The notes beneath the pieces are model-generated. The model did no database searches. It was not told the DNA's origin and worked only from the letters and a program-made list of their open reading frames with translations. 64,000 nucleotides of DNA from Planococcus citri (Eukaryota > Arthropoda > Insecta > Hemiptera > Pseudococcidae): the NCBI RefSeq assembly GCF_950023065.1, contig NC_088677.1:11984001-12048000 (forward strand), given 5' to 3'. Of this stretch, positions 26,560-39,190 are shown piece by piece. Both the position numbers and the translations under genes were made by a program. How positions within the stretch are numbered: position 1 is the first letter of the stretch; every line of letters begins with the position of its first letter.

Positions 26560-26870
26560 CCCTGTTTCAAAACATTTTGGTGCTCTTGAATCCCCTCAAA
26601 TGAGCCTCGTGAGGTGAAAATTGTTCTCTTGCACCTTTTTTTGGTGTTTGGGGTCGAAGAAGTCACAGCAAATGGCTCAAAAACCAACACGGGCAGATAT
26701 TTGTTATCTTTGGGTAGATACTCTAAAAATACATGATATGGAATAGGAAGTATTGAAGGAACAATTATGTACTTGGGTAGGTACCTACTTACACTTATAA
26801 TAGCATTATTTACAAAAAAATACATGAATATTTACTCACCTTATAACGAACTATACGAGACTACTCTTAA
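26560..26870 (+). repeat. Module RH
   Basis: It is marked by CTTGAATCCCCTCAAATGAG, then CCTCGTGAGGTGAAAA and ACATGAATATTTACTCACC. Copies: 22550-22840, 24890-25215, 38490-38800 and 43585-43935. Several copies carry TAGGTAGGTA runs. Confidence 0.6.
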
Positions 26871-27329
26871 TGTTAGGTACCTTTTGCAATCATCTTAGCG
26901 GTGTTTTCAAGTTTAAAATGCATTCTTTGAAGGCAAAAATTGATGCGTTTAAAAGAAAATAAAATGCGCCATTGAAAAAACACACACAACTGTTTAATAA
27001 GATATTGACACATCAACCGGCATTTTATCAACGCAAATCCGATTTCCAACATTTCGAGAGAAAATACTTATTAGATAGAAAATTAGATTTGACAAACATT
27101 CGGAATTAAACAAAAAAAAACAAAAAAAAACACGATTTCAGACATAAAATATAAGATGAGTTTTATCATTCAATAAAATATTTCCGCAGTTTAACTTGAA
27201 GAACCTACCTGTATGCACTGTTGCACTGGATCACTTTTTAGGCTACAGAGTTTCGATACAAAAATTACCAAGTCTAGAGCGTTAAAATCGTTTTGTTTTG
27301 TTTTTTTCTCAGGAAAAAGTTCAACTTGA

Positions 27330-27550
27330 AAACATTTTTGTTAGAAAAAATTAAATTTTGAACATGTGATCATTAAAGCAAAAATATTTCTTCCTGCTTT
27401 TTCAAAAAAAGTAATGGATAAAGTACATTATGTACTAAGTTATAATTACTGCCTGAGCGAAGCTATAGGGTGAAATTTTGAAAAAAATTTTTGCAATAAT
27501 TGCAATTTTATGAAATTGAAAAAAAAGAAAACGAAAAAGTAACTCACCAA
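27330..27550 (+). repeat. Module RK
   Basis: It is marked by GAACATGTGATCATTAAAGC and later TAATTACTGCCTGAGCGAAG. A second copy is at 35985-36215. In both places RA follows shortly after. Confidence 0.55.
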
Positions 27551-30454
27551 TGGAAAAAGTTTGATCATGCCACCAAGAGCTGTTCGAAGAAAAATCTGAA
27601 AGCATGAAGCAGTAAAGCAGCCATAATGAGCGAAAAGCAAATGCAAAAACTTTCTTGCAATCAGTGATCAACTGTTGGATTGTTCGAAAAACTCTTCATA
27701 CAATCTTTCAATCGTTGTCAAGGTTTCTTAAATTTGGATGAATTGGATGTAGATGACAATGGTCTATATGTAGATATTAGATACTTAGATACATAGATTT
27801 TCAAATACTATCTTCGGGAACTGGGTCACTTTTCCCTAAACGGCTTTAGTGGTGGCTGGAGCAAAAAAAAAACAAATTCTTTTCTAAAATGTTCGCTTTT
27901 TGAGGACTTGTATCCAGATTCAGGAACCCTTTTGCAATCAGCACGCTTTTTTTTGTTATTAACTGAATGGCAAACTCACAATTTTTGGTTTAAAAATCGT
28001 GTCTTGACAGCAGAACTTATCAAAAAATTGAATTTTTCAAGCATGGTTGCACTGTCTGTCTGTGTCTTATTTTTGAATAAGATTTTTCAAAAATTTCATT
28101 TGAGATAATTTTCGTAGTTTTTTTAACAACAGAGTGGCCTACTTTTACCTTTAAATCTTCCCCAATCGAGTCAATATCGCCAACTTCGAAATGACATCTA
28201 CTATTTTTTGTATCTGGATGATCGACGATTTTTTTTGAAAATAGTACATTTTTTGAAGACTCGTATCTCTTTTTTCTCCCAGACACGCCTCCGTAGCTGA
28301 GAATTTTTTCTGAGTGATTTTTTAGCCCAAAATTCCTTGACATTTTTTCTTTTGCGGCGATCTACCCTTGACGACACTTAAAGTTTGGATTCAGGAAACC
28401 TTTTGCAATCATCTTGGCGGTGTTCAAGTTTAAAAGAATTCCTTGAACAAATCAACTGACATTTTTATCAACGCTGATTCGATTTCCAACATTTCGAGAA
28501 AAATACCTACTTATTAGGTAGAAAATTAGATTGGACAAACATTCGCGATCAAACAAACAAACAAGAAAACACGATTTCCAACATAAATAAGTTGAGTTTA
28601 ATCATTCAATAAAATATTTTCGCAGTTTAACCTGAAGAACCTACCTGTATGCACTCGATAACTTTTTTTTTTTCAGAATTTCGGTTTAAAAAAGTACTGA
28701 CACTAGAGCGTGAAAATTGTTTTTTTCTTCAGAAAAAGTTCAACTTGAAAAGTTTTGAAACACAATTCGAAAAAATATTTCCCAAGTTTCACCTAAAGAA
28801 TTTACCTGCATCATGCATGTATACTCATGTTTCGTGTAAACGAAGGGCCCGATTTTGAAATAGAGATAGATCTCGTCTTCCATTTTGATCCCATTGTTCA
28901 TCAATTTTTAAATTGATACTAATTGAATATTATTGATCATGCTACCAACGAGCTGTTGGAAGAAAAATCTGAAAGCATGAAGCAGTAAAGCAGTCAATGA
29001 GCGGAAAGCATCGGAAAGTACTCAAGACTCATCTGTTGTAAAGTTTTTTAAATGTGGATAAACTGGATTCAGATGCCAATGGTCCATAGATAGATGCGCA
29101 GAATTTCATTATTATGTTCGGGAACTGGGTCACTTTTACCAAAACAGCTTGGGTAGGGGCTGGAGCAAAAAAAAACAATATTCTTTCGAAAATGTACACC
29201 TTTTGAGGACTCGTATCTACATTCAGGAACCATTTTGCAATCATTACGCTATTTTTGTAATTAACCAATAATAGCTGTTAACGCCTACTGGAATTCATAT
29301 TTTTAGAGGAAAACACCCAAGTTCAGTCAAACAAGACATAAACCTTTTATGAAATGGAGGTTGACAGTTTTGGATTGGCCAAGAAAGGGGATTGTTTGAA
29401 TCATTCAAATGATGCCCATAACCCGTATTAGGTACTGGAGTCGATGAACAAAAGGTGTTATAATAACAAATTGCCCATCTTTAAAATTGAAGGAGCTAAC
29501 TTGACTCAAAATTTTCAAATTTGGGATGCCTTAAATTTTCAGGTTTTTTAATTTTCAAATTGTGTTAGCCCCTTCAATATTTTGAAAACTGGCAATTTGC
29601 TGTAATAACATTTTTTTTTGTTCGTTCATTTGAGCACTATGGGTTATTGAAGTCATTTTAACGATGCAATCATTTTTTTTTTACCGTCTGTGAGACAGTA
29701 AATTGAAGAAAGTACACCATTATTTTGGGCAAAAAATGACCAATTTTGAAAAATTTGCTACAAATGAGAAATTGTTGGGATCGTTCGACTGTTTTCTCCA
29801 ACTCGTAGTATTTGAGTAGACGAACAAAACATTTGTTATGACGAATTGCCTATCATCAAAATTGAAGGGGCAGGCACGATTTGAAAATTCTACATTTTCA
29901 AAATCTAGGTCACAAAAAATTTGGAAAAGCGAAAAAGCCTCGATTTTTCGAAAACGTACACCTTTTGGGGACTTATATCTAGATTTACGAACCCTTTTGC
30001 GATCATCAGTTCATCACATTATTTTCTTGTAATTAACCAAAGCAGAGTACAGTTTCCAAATTTAAGGACTTTTTTTGAAGGAAAACACCCAATTTTAGTC
30101 GAACAAGACATAAACCTTTTATGAAATGGTGGTTGACAGTTTTGTTTTGGTCAAGGACGGGGGATTTCTGCTCATACCACTGGAATGGTGCAAACTGCAA
30201 ACGATGTATTCTACGCGAAAATTATGTCATGTTTGAAGAAACAAAAATACTCTTGGTAGAATTTCATGCTTGGGGAGTTCAAAATTTTTTGGAACGTGGG
30301 ATGGGGCTTTCTCCTAGAATAATTATTCTAGAAATTAATAATCATCGATACTCTCGTAGTGAGGAAAATAAACGAAATCAAAATTTCATCTTATCCAAAT
30401 GTATCGGTTACTTTCTTTGTGTGTTCGCGCATTGTAATTCTACGTTACCAGGAA

Positions 30455-30960
30455 CAATTCCTTGGTGAATAGGCATGACCGCATGGTGCGGAGCTTCTAC
30501 ATGACCATGACAGCTCGCCAAACTGGTAAAACAAACCAACAATCCAACTTCTTCATTGTCCGAATAGACGTCCATTTTTCGATGACAAAATTGTTGGCGT
30601 CAACGTTGTTCTTCATCACGTTGACGTTATGACTCGTGCTCTTCTACTTGTGCACGAGATCTTCGTTATAATCTTCGACGAATTATTCGATCTCTGACGC
30701 AGATCTTCTGTTCATCTGTATTTATTCGCGATTGACTCGAGGTTTGACCCTTTTTTTTTTTGGGCCAAACAGTGATTTTGTTTTTTGGCGCATCCACTGT
30801 AAAGCCTCTGAAAAGAACAAAGTTGAATTGAGCTGATATCAAACAAAAGCAATCATGAAAGGATGGATTGCAAAAACAATAATGTCTGAGGATTTCGATC
30901 AAATTCAGTAAAAATCCTTATAATTTTGAGTTGGAAGTCATTCAGAAAAAAATGTTTGCT
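30455..30960 (+). repeat. Module RJ, with a degraded minus-strand reading frame
   Basis: It is marked by CATGGTGCGGAGCTTCTACA and TTCGATGACAAAATTG. It is less AT-rich than its surroundings. Read on the minus strand it matches the small frame at 39190-39023 but is broken by frameshifts and stops. A second full copy is 38925-39270; its right part (the segment with GTAAAGCCTCTGAAAAG) also recurs at 44340-44565. It may be an old exon or element fragment carried along by the duplications. Confidence 0.45.
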
Positions 30961-32249
30961 CTGCTAGGGTGCCCTTGAAGAAAATCGGGGGGTCTCGAGA
31001 GAAAGCCTTTTTGAAAAAATCGTGGGGTTTTTCGCTTCAACCTGTTTGGGGAAGAAAGGGACAGTTTCAACTGTTGGTATTATTGAAACTCGATGACGAT
31101 ACGATCTTGGCAAATTCCATCAATCCTAGACCGCTTTTGGGATTCTAAAGAATTGTTGAAAGTTTGCAAATCCAAATCGCTTACTTTTGTGTAAATTCGT
31201 TTTCTGAAAATATTTTCTCCTCACATAATCAATTATGCCAGGATATTGAAAAATTGAGAAAAATTTCCGTAAATATCTACTATTTTTTTTGGCATCTGAA
31301 ACTGGCAATATTTTTAAACAATTGGCACCACTGTATCTAAAAAATTTTTCCTCAGGTCCAGAAATGATATTTTTCGATGTTTTGGCATAATCAATGCGAA
31401 ATACATGGTACCTAGTTACCTACTTACTTGGGAAGAAAATGCTTTCAAGACGTGGATTTACCCCTAAAATATGCGATTTGCTTTTCTATCGCCTCAGTAG
31501 AATTCTAAAAATGATCTTTGATTTTGGTGGCAATGACCTTCGATTAGGTCGACGCAAAATTTCCAATACTTACATGCATCATCTACTATCTTTTGTATCT
31601 GGGCGATCGACGATTTTTTTCGAAAATAGTACATTTTTTGAGGACTCATATCTCTTTTTTCTCTCAGGCACGCCTCCGGTGCTGAGAATTTTTTCCAAAT
31701 GATTTTTTAGCCCAAAATTTCTTGAAATTTTTTATTTTCCTATCTACTTATCCTACGAGTAGACGACACATAAAGTTTGGATTCAGGAACCCTTTTGCAA
31801 TCATCTTGGCGGTGTTTTCAAATTTAAATGAGCTCCTTGGCGCCCAAAATTTGACGTGTTTAACAGAAATATTATAATGCGTCATTGAAAAAACACAACT
31901 GTTTCATAAGATATCGACAAATCAACTGACATTCTGTCAACGCAGATCCGATTTCCAACATTTCGGAAAAAAATACTTACTAGGTAGAAAATTAGATTGG
32001 ACAAACATTCGGGATTAAACAAACAAAAAAAAAGCACGATTTCCAACATAAATATAAATTGAGTTTTATCATTCAATAAAATATTTCCGCAGTTTAACCT
32101 GAAGAACCTACCTGTATGCCTCAATCACTTTTTTCAGGATTTCGATATTGTTGTTTTTTTTTTCAGAAAAAAGTTCAACATGAAAAGAATGTTAATTTTC
32201 ATTCGAAGGTGGATAATGTGTCATCAAAACAAGGGGTCCAATTTTGAAA

Positions 32250-32455
32250 TGGAGACAAACCTCGTCTTCCATTTTTATCCCATTGTTTACCTATCAATTT
32301 TTAAATCAATACTAATTGAATTATTGATCATGCCACCAAGAGCAGTTCGAATAAAAATCTGAAAGCATGTTGCAGTAAAGCAGCCACAATGAGCGAAAAG
32401 CAATGCAGAAACTTTCTTGCAATCAGTGATCAACTGTTGGATTGTTCGAAAAAAT
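32250..32455 (+). repeat. Module RA
   Basis: RA opens with GGAGACAAGTCTCGTCTTCC, which contains the small inverted repeat GAGAC/GTCTC, passes through CAGTAAAGCAGCCAATGAGC and ends near ACTTTCTTGCAATCAGCGAA. Other copies: 1414-1601, 1643-1815, 4739-4915, 9309-9500, 10697-10885, 11013-11200, 12843-13035, 14263-14445, 14770-14965, 16008-16205, 19396-19570, 21223-21405, 28860-29025, 32985-33180, 36290-36485, 40990-41165, 41690-41895, 43014-43195 and 47586-47785. It is nearly always followed by RB, so RA plus RB is the basic unit of about 480 bp. Confidence 0.75.
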
Positions 32456-33439
32456 GCTCAAAAACGACTGCTTTGAAGTTTTTTAAATGTGAATAAACGG
32501 GATTCTGATGACAATGGTCCATAGATAGATACGCAGAATTTCAATACTATGTTCGGGAACTGGGTCACTTTTCCCAAAACAGCTTGGGTAGGAGCAAGAG
32601 AAAAAAAAACAATTTTTTTTTCAAAAATGTACCATTTTTGTTTGAGGACTTATAATTATTTAGATTCAGGAACCCTTTTGCAATCAACACGCTTTTTTTT
32701 GGTATTAACTAAGTACTACTCACAATTTTCGATTTCAAAATCGTGTCTCGAGAGCAGAACTTGTCAAAATATTGAATTTTCCAAGCATGGTTGCACTGTC
32801 TGTGTCTTATTTTTGAATGAGATTTTTCAAAAATTTCTTTTGAGATAATTTTTGTAGTTTTCTTAACAACAGAGTGGCCTAATTTTACCTTTGAATCTAC
32901 CATTCGAGTCAATATCGCCAACTTTGAAAGACATTACCTGTATCGCGTTTCTTAAGTAAATATCAAAGAGGTGGAACCTTGGAATAGAGACAAGTCTCGT
33001 ATTCCATTTTCATTTCGTTGTCAATCAATTTTTTTTAAATTGATGCTGATAGAATTGATCATGCCATCGATAGCTGTTTGAAGACAAATCTGAAAGCAGG
33101 AAGCAGTAATGCAGCCATTAAGCGAAAAGCGAGTGCGGAAACTTTCTTGCAATCAACGAGTAGCTGATGGATTGTTCGAAACGTTCGAATACACGTTTCT
33201 TTATGAAATCCACTTAGATAAACTGGATTTAGACGACATGGTCTATAAGTAGATGCCGAATTTCAAATACTATCTTTGGGAACTGCATCACTTTTCCCAA
33301 AACAGCTTGGGTGAGGGATAGAGTGAAAAAGCCACGATTTTTTCGAACATGTACTTGTACACTTTAGGAGGACTCGTATCTACTTGTAGATTCAGGGATC
33401 CTTGTGCAATCATCAAGATTTTGTTTTGTAATTAATTTT

Positions 33440-33900
33440 GACAAAAAAATACCTGTCCATTTTATGTTTGAAGGAAAGCACCTAACGTAAGTTCAGTCGA
33501 ATAAGACATAAACCTTTTATGAAATACCTATTCTTTGACAGTTCTGTTTTTGCCAAGAAGAAAATTGATCATGTTCAAAGGAACAAAGATAGGTACTCTT
33601 GACTTGACAGAATTTCACATTCAGGGAGTCCAAAATTTTTTCGAAAAACGTTGGATGGTCTTTCCCCCAGAATAATTATTTTGGAAATTTATAATCATAA
33701 TCATCGATACTCCCGTAATGAAGAAAATGAAAGAAATCAAAATTTCATCTTTTCCAAATGTATCGGTTACTTTGCACATTCTATTTTGTCGAACTTCTCT
33801 CATGATTCGTAAATTTTTGACGAAATGTGTATATTTTTTAACCATTCTGTTTCTTTGAATTTTTCCTTCCTTCATTTGTTTATTATGCCAACTGTTTCTT
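33440..33900 (+). repeat. Module RI
   Basis: It is marked by ATAAACCTTTTATGAAAT, CACATTCAGGGAGTCCAAAA, ATCATCGATACTCCCGTAAT and CATTCTGTTTCTTTGAATTT. Copies: 13955-14260, 17070-17545, 22125-22510, 25850-26410, 30045-30440, 37690-38310; partial at 23470-23610, 29300-29450 and 36970-37125. Confidence 0.65.
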
Positions 33901-34099
33901 TATCACGAAAACTTTGTCTCAAAAAAACTTTTATATTAGATCCTGCATTGAGTAATATCATTTACCTTCAAATTTAGCTAAAATCCTTTTAAATTTTGAG
34001 TTGGAAAGTGATTCAGAAAAAAATAGGCTCCAAAAGTGACCCAGTAGGAAATAGCTGGGGTCTCGAGAGAAGGTTTTTTCGCTTCAACCTGTTTGGGGG

Positions 34100-34885
34100 G
34101 GGGGAGTGACAGTTTCAACAGTTGGTATTATTGAGACTCGATGACGATACGATCTTGGCCAATTCCATCAATCCTAGACCGCTTTTGGGATTCTAAAGAA
34201 TTGTTGAAAGTTTGCAAATCGCTCACTTTTGGGTTTTGTTTTCTGAATACATTGTCTCCTCAAATATTTCGCATCAATTATGCCAGGATATTGAGAAATT
34301 AAGCAAAATATCCGTAAATATCTACCTTTTTTTTTTTAGCATCTGAAACGGGCAATATTGCCAAACAATTGGCACCACTGTATCTAAAAAATGTTTCCCT
34401 AGATCCAGAAATGAATTTTTCGATGTTTTGGCATAATGAATGCGAAATACATCGTAGATACCTAGTTACTTACCTACTTGGGAAAAAAATGCTTTCAAGA
34501 CGTGGATTTATACCAAAAATATGCGATTTGCTTTTCCATCGCCCCAGTAGAATTCTAAAAATGATCTTGGATTTTCATGGCAATGACCTAGGTCGCGTCG
34601 ATGCAAAATTTCAAATACCTACGTGCCTCATCTACTATCTAAATTGTATCTGGGCGATCGACGATTTTTTTCGAGAATAGTACATTTTTTGAAGACTTAT
34701 ATCTCTTTTTTCTCCCAGGCACGCCTCCGGAGCTGAGAATTTTCTCTGAGTGATTTCTTAGCCCAAAATTCCTTGACGTTCTTTCTTTTGCGATCTACCC
34801 TACGAGTAGACGACACATATAGTTTGGATTCAGGAACCCTTTTGCAATCATCTTGACGGTGTTTTCAAGTTTGAAAGAATTCGTC
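34100..34885 (+). repeat. Module RG
   Basis: It is marked by GACGATACGATCTTGGCCAA, ATCAATTATGCCAGGATATT, GGCACCACTGTATCTAAAAA and AGGCACGCCTCCGGAGCTGA. Copies: 11230-11790, 31020-31840, 39375-40010, 44590-44950; tails at 28195-28430 and 48500-48640. Its 3' end shares TTCAGGAACCCTTTTGCAAT with RB, so the two modules may share an ancestral end. Confidence 0.65.
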
Positions 34886-34892
34886 GAATACT

Positions 34893-35630
34893 TCTATCGG
34901 AACATTATTTGATAAAATTCAATAAAAATTTATCAAATTTGATCTTATTTGATCAAATTAGATAAAAAATTTGATCAAGTTTTGTAGAATTCTATCAAAG
35001 TTTATATAATTACATCTGATTAGATCCAGTGGATTTCAACTGTGAATGTTAAGTTTTCTATAATTTCATAAAGATTCATAAAAATTGATAAAATTTTATG
35101 AAGTTAGATGAAATTTGATGAAGTATACACGTGAAGTTTTATTCAATTTTATGAAGATTGGTAAAAATTGATAAAGTTTGATGTAATAAACACACAAAGT
35201 TTTATTTAATTTTATAAAAATTGATGAAAGTTGATTAAGTTTGATGAAATTTGATGTAGTGCAATGCAAAAAGTTTGATGTGATTTTATAAAGATTTGTA
35301 AAAGTTGATCAAGTAGTATAAAGTTTTATAGAGTTGGATGTACTTAATGCATTCTTGAAATTTATATAAAACGTGATATTGTTTGATCAACTTTTATAAA
35401 AGTATATCAAAATTGATCAAAGTATGAATCACTTAGTTGATTTGTTATACTTTTATTTTATCCAATTTTATAGAATTTCATAAAACTAGATAAAAGTCAT
35501 AAACTTCTGTTTCACTGAAAAAATTTCTCTATGACAAAGATATTATTCTTGATCAAGTTTGATCAAATTTAATCAAACTCGACCAGATTTTATAAAATTT
35601 GATCAAACAATCCTGAAAATTTTCTAAGTC
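34893..35630. repeat. AT-rich cryptic simple repeat of GATAAAATTTGAT-like words
   Basis: Over about 700 bp the sequence is a loose series of 10-13-nt words such as TTTGATCAAATT, GATAAAATTTAT and AGTTTGATGAAATTTGAT, many of them near-palindromic. It interrupts module sequence (RG before, RD/RK after 35950) and ends next to a tRNA-like SINE head, so it may belong to one composite insertion. It contains no gene. Confidence 0.6.
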
Positions 35631-35632
35631 CA

Positions 35633-35950
35633 GACCCTGGGAAAGAGAAAGGGTGGTATAGTGGATAAGAAAACAGATTGAGGTGTGGGAGGTTGAAGGT
35701 TCAAACCCAGACACTGGCAGTGAAATTTTTTGAAATTTTTTTTTGCTTTTTTGATGAAATTTATTACACTACTTCACATTTCAAGCGCAAATCACATTTT
35801 AACATTAATTAGACCATTTTTACTAATTAAATATAATTTTTTAAAACAAAAGAATATGAATTTGATAGAATTTGATAGGTACATTCTGGACATAAAATTC
35901 TATAGAAAATTTTTCAGTGTTTTTTTTTATACAATTTTATAGAATTATTT
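35633..35950 (+). mobile_element. tRNA-derived SINE-like element with Pol III A and B boxes
   Basis: An A box, TGGTATAGTGG (35654-35664), and a perfect B box, GGTTCAAACCC (35698-35708), stand 44 bp apart start to start, the arrangement of a Pol III internal promoter. The intervening sequence does not fold into a good anticodon arm and the T stem is imperfect, so this is a tRNA-derived SINE head and not a tRNA gene. A T-rich run follows at 35725-35755. The body to about 35950 is AT-rich with no clear poly-A tail, so its right edge is uncertain. Confidence 0.65.
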
Positions 35951-36492
35951 TACCATGGGAAAATGGTATCATTGAAAAAACACACACAACTAAAACGTCC
36001 TGTTTTTTAAAACATTTTTATTGGAAAAAAATTAAAGTTTGAACATGTGATCATTAAAGCAAAAATATTTTTTCCTGCTTTTTCAAAAAAAAGTATAGAT
36101 AAAGACGTACTATAATTACTGCCTGAGCGAAGCTATAGGGCGAAATTTCGAATTTTTGTTTGCAATCATTACAATTTTATGAAATTGAAGGAAAAAAACG
36201 AAAAAATAACTCACTATATTGGAAACAGTGGATTCTATTCGAAAATGGGCAATGTGTCATCAAAACAGGGGGTCCAACATTGAAACGTAGACAAATCTCG
36301 TCTTCCATTTTATCCCATTGTTTATCAATTTTTAAATAGATACTTATTAAATATCATTGATCATGCCACCAAGAGCTGTTCAAATAAAAATTTGAAAGCA
36401 TGTAGCAGTTAAGCAGCCAATGAGAGGAAAGCAAATGCAAAAACTTTCTCACAATCAGTGAACAACTGATGAATTGTTTGAAATACTCATCT

Positions 36493-36692
36493 GGAATATA
36501 AGGTTCGGGGTTCGGATTTACTTAGATTCAATAATACAGATTCACGAACAAACGTTGTATTCATTTAAAATACATACTTCGATTAAATATTAATTACAAT
36601 AAAAACATAATCGTATAATCGTAATAACGTGTTTCTAATACTCGAGCGTTTATTCAAATCGTCGCAGTGTTACCAACCTCAAACACTACATG
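36493..36692. mobile_element. Unassigned insertion of about 200 bp between RA and RB
   Basis: RA and RB are normally joined through CATCTGTTGTAAAGTTTTTT-like sequence (compare 29030-29052). Here about 200 bp of unrelated DNA, from GGAATATAAGGTTCGG to CAAACACTACA, separates them. I see no clear inverted ends or target duplication. Confidence 0.4.
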
Positions 36693-36711
36693 GTAAGTTT
36701 TTTAAAGGTGG

Positions 36712-36935
36712 ATAAACTGGGTTCTGATGACAATTGTCTATGGATAGATACGCAGAATTTCAAATACTACTCGTATCTTCGGGAACTGTGGATCACTTTT
36801 CCCAAAACAGCTTGGGTAGGAGCAAGAGCAAAAAAACCAATTTTCTTTCAAAAATGTACCTACCTTTTTTTTTGAGGACTCGTATCCAGATTCAGGAACC
36901 CTTTTGCAATCATCACGCTACTTTTTTTGTAATTA
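36712..36935 (+). repeat. Module RB
   Basis: RB runs from TAAACTGGATTCAGATGACA (consensus form), through CACTTTTCCCAAAACAGCTT and GGGTAGGGGCTAGAGC, to ATTCAGGAACCCTTTTGCAA. Copies: 1870-2070, 4955-5185, 9535-9765, 12345-12560, 13075-13245, 16215-16420, 16860-17060, 21440-21650, 23225-23440, 25630-25820, 27730-27960, 29050-29270, 32485-32710, 33215-33440, 41930-42150 and 47805-48030. Its end TTGCAATCA also closes RA, which may reflect an old internal duplication. Confidence 0.7.
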
Positions 36936-39022
36936 ACCATACTAATCCGCGATACTAGACGTCGTAAGGTTATTTTTGAAGGAAAACACCCAAGTTCGGT
37001 TGAACAAGACGTAAACCTTTTATGAAATGGTGGTTGACAGTTCTGTTTTTGCCAAGAAAGGGGATTGTTTGGATAGTTCAAATGATGTCCATAACCGGTA
37101 GTGCTGGAGTGGATGAACAAGAAGTGATATTATAACAAATTGTCCATCTTTAAAATTGAAGGAGCTAACATGATTCAAAATTTCCAAAGGGATGCTTTAA
37201 ATTTTGAGGTTTTTTAATTTTCAAATTGTGTTTGCCCCTTCAATATTTTTTCAAACTGGAAATTTGCTGTACCTAATGACATTGTTTTATTCGTTCATTC
37301 GAGCACTATGGGTGATTGAACGTCATTTTAATGACGCAATTATTTTTTTTTTACCATCCGTGAGACAGTGAATTGAAGAAATTACACCATTATTTTGGGC
37401 ATGAAATGACCAATTTTTAAAAATTTGCCAAAACTGAGAAAATGTTGGAATCGTATTTGAGTAGACGAACAAAAAAAGTTGTTATGACGAATTGCCTATC
37501 ATCAAAATTGAAGGGGCTGGTACGATTGGAAAATTCAAAATTTTCAAAATCTAGGTCACAAAAAATTTGGAAAAGCGAAAAAGCAACGATTTTTTCGAAA
37601 ACGTATGCCTACGTACTTTTTGAGAACTCGTATCTAGATTCAGGAACTCTTTTGCAATCATCACGCTATTTAACCAATATCGTGTATTACAAATTAGGAG
37701 ACTTATTGTTGAAGGAAAACACCCAATTTCAGTCAAACAAGACATAAACCTTTTATGAAAATGGTGATTGACAGTTTTGTTTTTGCCGAGAATGAGGATC
37801 TCCGCCCATATCACTGGAATGGTGCAAACGATGTATTCTACGAGAAAATTAGTCATGTTTGAAGAAACAAAGATACTCTTGGTAGAATTTCATGCTCGGG
37901 GAGTTCAAAATTTTTTCAAACGTGGGATGAGGCTTTCTCACGGAATAGTTATTTTAGAAATTAATAATCATCGATACTCTCTCATAGTGAGGAAAATAAT
38001 CGAAATAAAAATTTCATCTTATCAAATGTATCGGTTACGTTGCATATTCTACATCATCGGTCGGTCGGTGAACGTTTCTCATGATTTATAAATTTTTGAC
38101 GAAATCTGCATCTTCCTTACCATTCTGTTTTTTGTTTTTGTTTTTTTTTTTGAATTTTTATTCCTCACTTCACGATACATACCAAACAACTGCTACTATG
38201 ATTACAAAAAACTGCCAATTAGATCATTGGGTAATTTCATGTACCTGCTACTCTAACCTCAATTGGTTGATTGTGATCAGCCTCGGGTGCATTTGAGTTC
38301 TCCACTTTCACTCTCAAGTTCCTCCTGATTTGGCGACAGCATTGTTTTGTATCAAATTCTCCCGAATTTTATCGAATTTATTGTCATAATCGATTAAACG
38401 GTTATCTACTGATGTCGAATGCTACTGGAATCTTTCCCTACAATTTGAAGACAGGGCATATTACATAAATTAATTATACATATTACATATGTACCTCCCT
38501 GTTTCAAAACATTTTGACGCACTTGAATCCCCTCAAATAAGTCTCATGAGGTGAAAAGTGTTTCATAACATTTTTTTTATGGTTTTGGGATCGGAGAAGC
38601 CAAAGAAAATATTTCAAAAAAACAACACGGGCTGGTATTAATTTTCTATTGATGATCTGAAAATACAATATGAATGCGAAATATTATAAGAATATATACG
38701 GAAGTTTTGAAGGAACAATTATTTGGGCAAATGCTTACACCTTATAATAGCATTATATTTAAAAAACATATACGAATACTTACTTACATTATAATAAACT
38801 ACGGAGACATGACGTGCATCGGAAGTGATAGGTATACCTATACGCTGCCATTTCTCTTCTTCTTTCGAACTCAGAATTGTGCCACGAAAGTAAAATTTGT
38901 TGAAAATGAAATTTTCCAAGCACATTTGGAGATTCCTTGGTGAATAGTCATGACGGCATGGTGCGGAGCTTCTACATGACCATGATAGTTCGCCAAACTG
39001 GTAAAGCAAATCAACAATCCAA

Positions 39023-39190
39023 CTACATCATTGTTGAAATTGACGTCCATTTTTCGATGACAAAATTGCTGGCTCGACGTTGTTCTTCATCACGTTGGCG
39101 TTGTGACTCGTGCTCTTCTTCTTGTGCACGAGATGTTCGCCATAATCTTTGACGAATTGTTCGAATCTCTGACGCAGGTCTTCTATTCAT
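39023..39190 (-). pseudogene. Small Arg/Glu-rich open frame, possible exon remnant (55 codons)
   Basis: Starting at ATG 39190-39188, the minus strand encodes 55 residues rich in Arg, Gln and Glu (for example AQEEEHESQRQRDEEQRR) before a TAG at 39025-39023. The copy at about 30545-30715 is the same sequence with frameshifts and stops, so the frame is not conserved between copies. It may be a fragment of an old gene captured by the duplicated unit, or chance. I do not recognise it. Confidence 0.25.

Larger units (their letters stand above)
24131..34892 (+). repeat. Segment map 6: long run of RB, RH, RN, RI, RK, RA, RL, RG, RD, RF, RJ copies
   Basis: Approximate content: RF to 24620; RB 24640-24790; RH 24890-25215; RL part 25235-25400; RN 25460-25625; RB 25630-25820; RI 25850-26410; RH 26560-26870; RD-like 26930-27300; RK 27330-27550; RA 27559-27690; RB 27730-27960; RL 27975-28195; RG tail 28195-28430; RD 28440-28830; RA 28860-29025; RB 29050-29270; RI fragment 29300-29450; RF 29462-29935; RB part 29935-30030; RI 30045-30440; RJ 30455-30960; RG 31020-31840; RD 31850-32200; RA 32250-32455; RB 32485-32710; RL 32715-32984; RA 32985-33180; RB 33215-33440; RI 33440-33970; RG 34000-34885. 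No supported gene. Confidence 0.6.

Noticed and set aside
27435..27671. Recurring peptide with CKKVFAFAFRSL in many short minus-strand frames
   Set aside because: It is simply the translation of module RA. Copies differ by frameshifts and stops, so there is no sign of a conserved protein.
35641..35720. A functional tRNA gene
   Set aside because: The A and B boxes are good but the acceptor, anticodon and T stems do not pair properly, so it is a SINE head.
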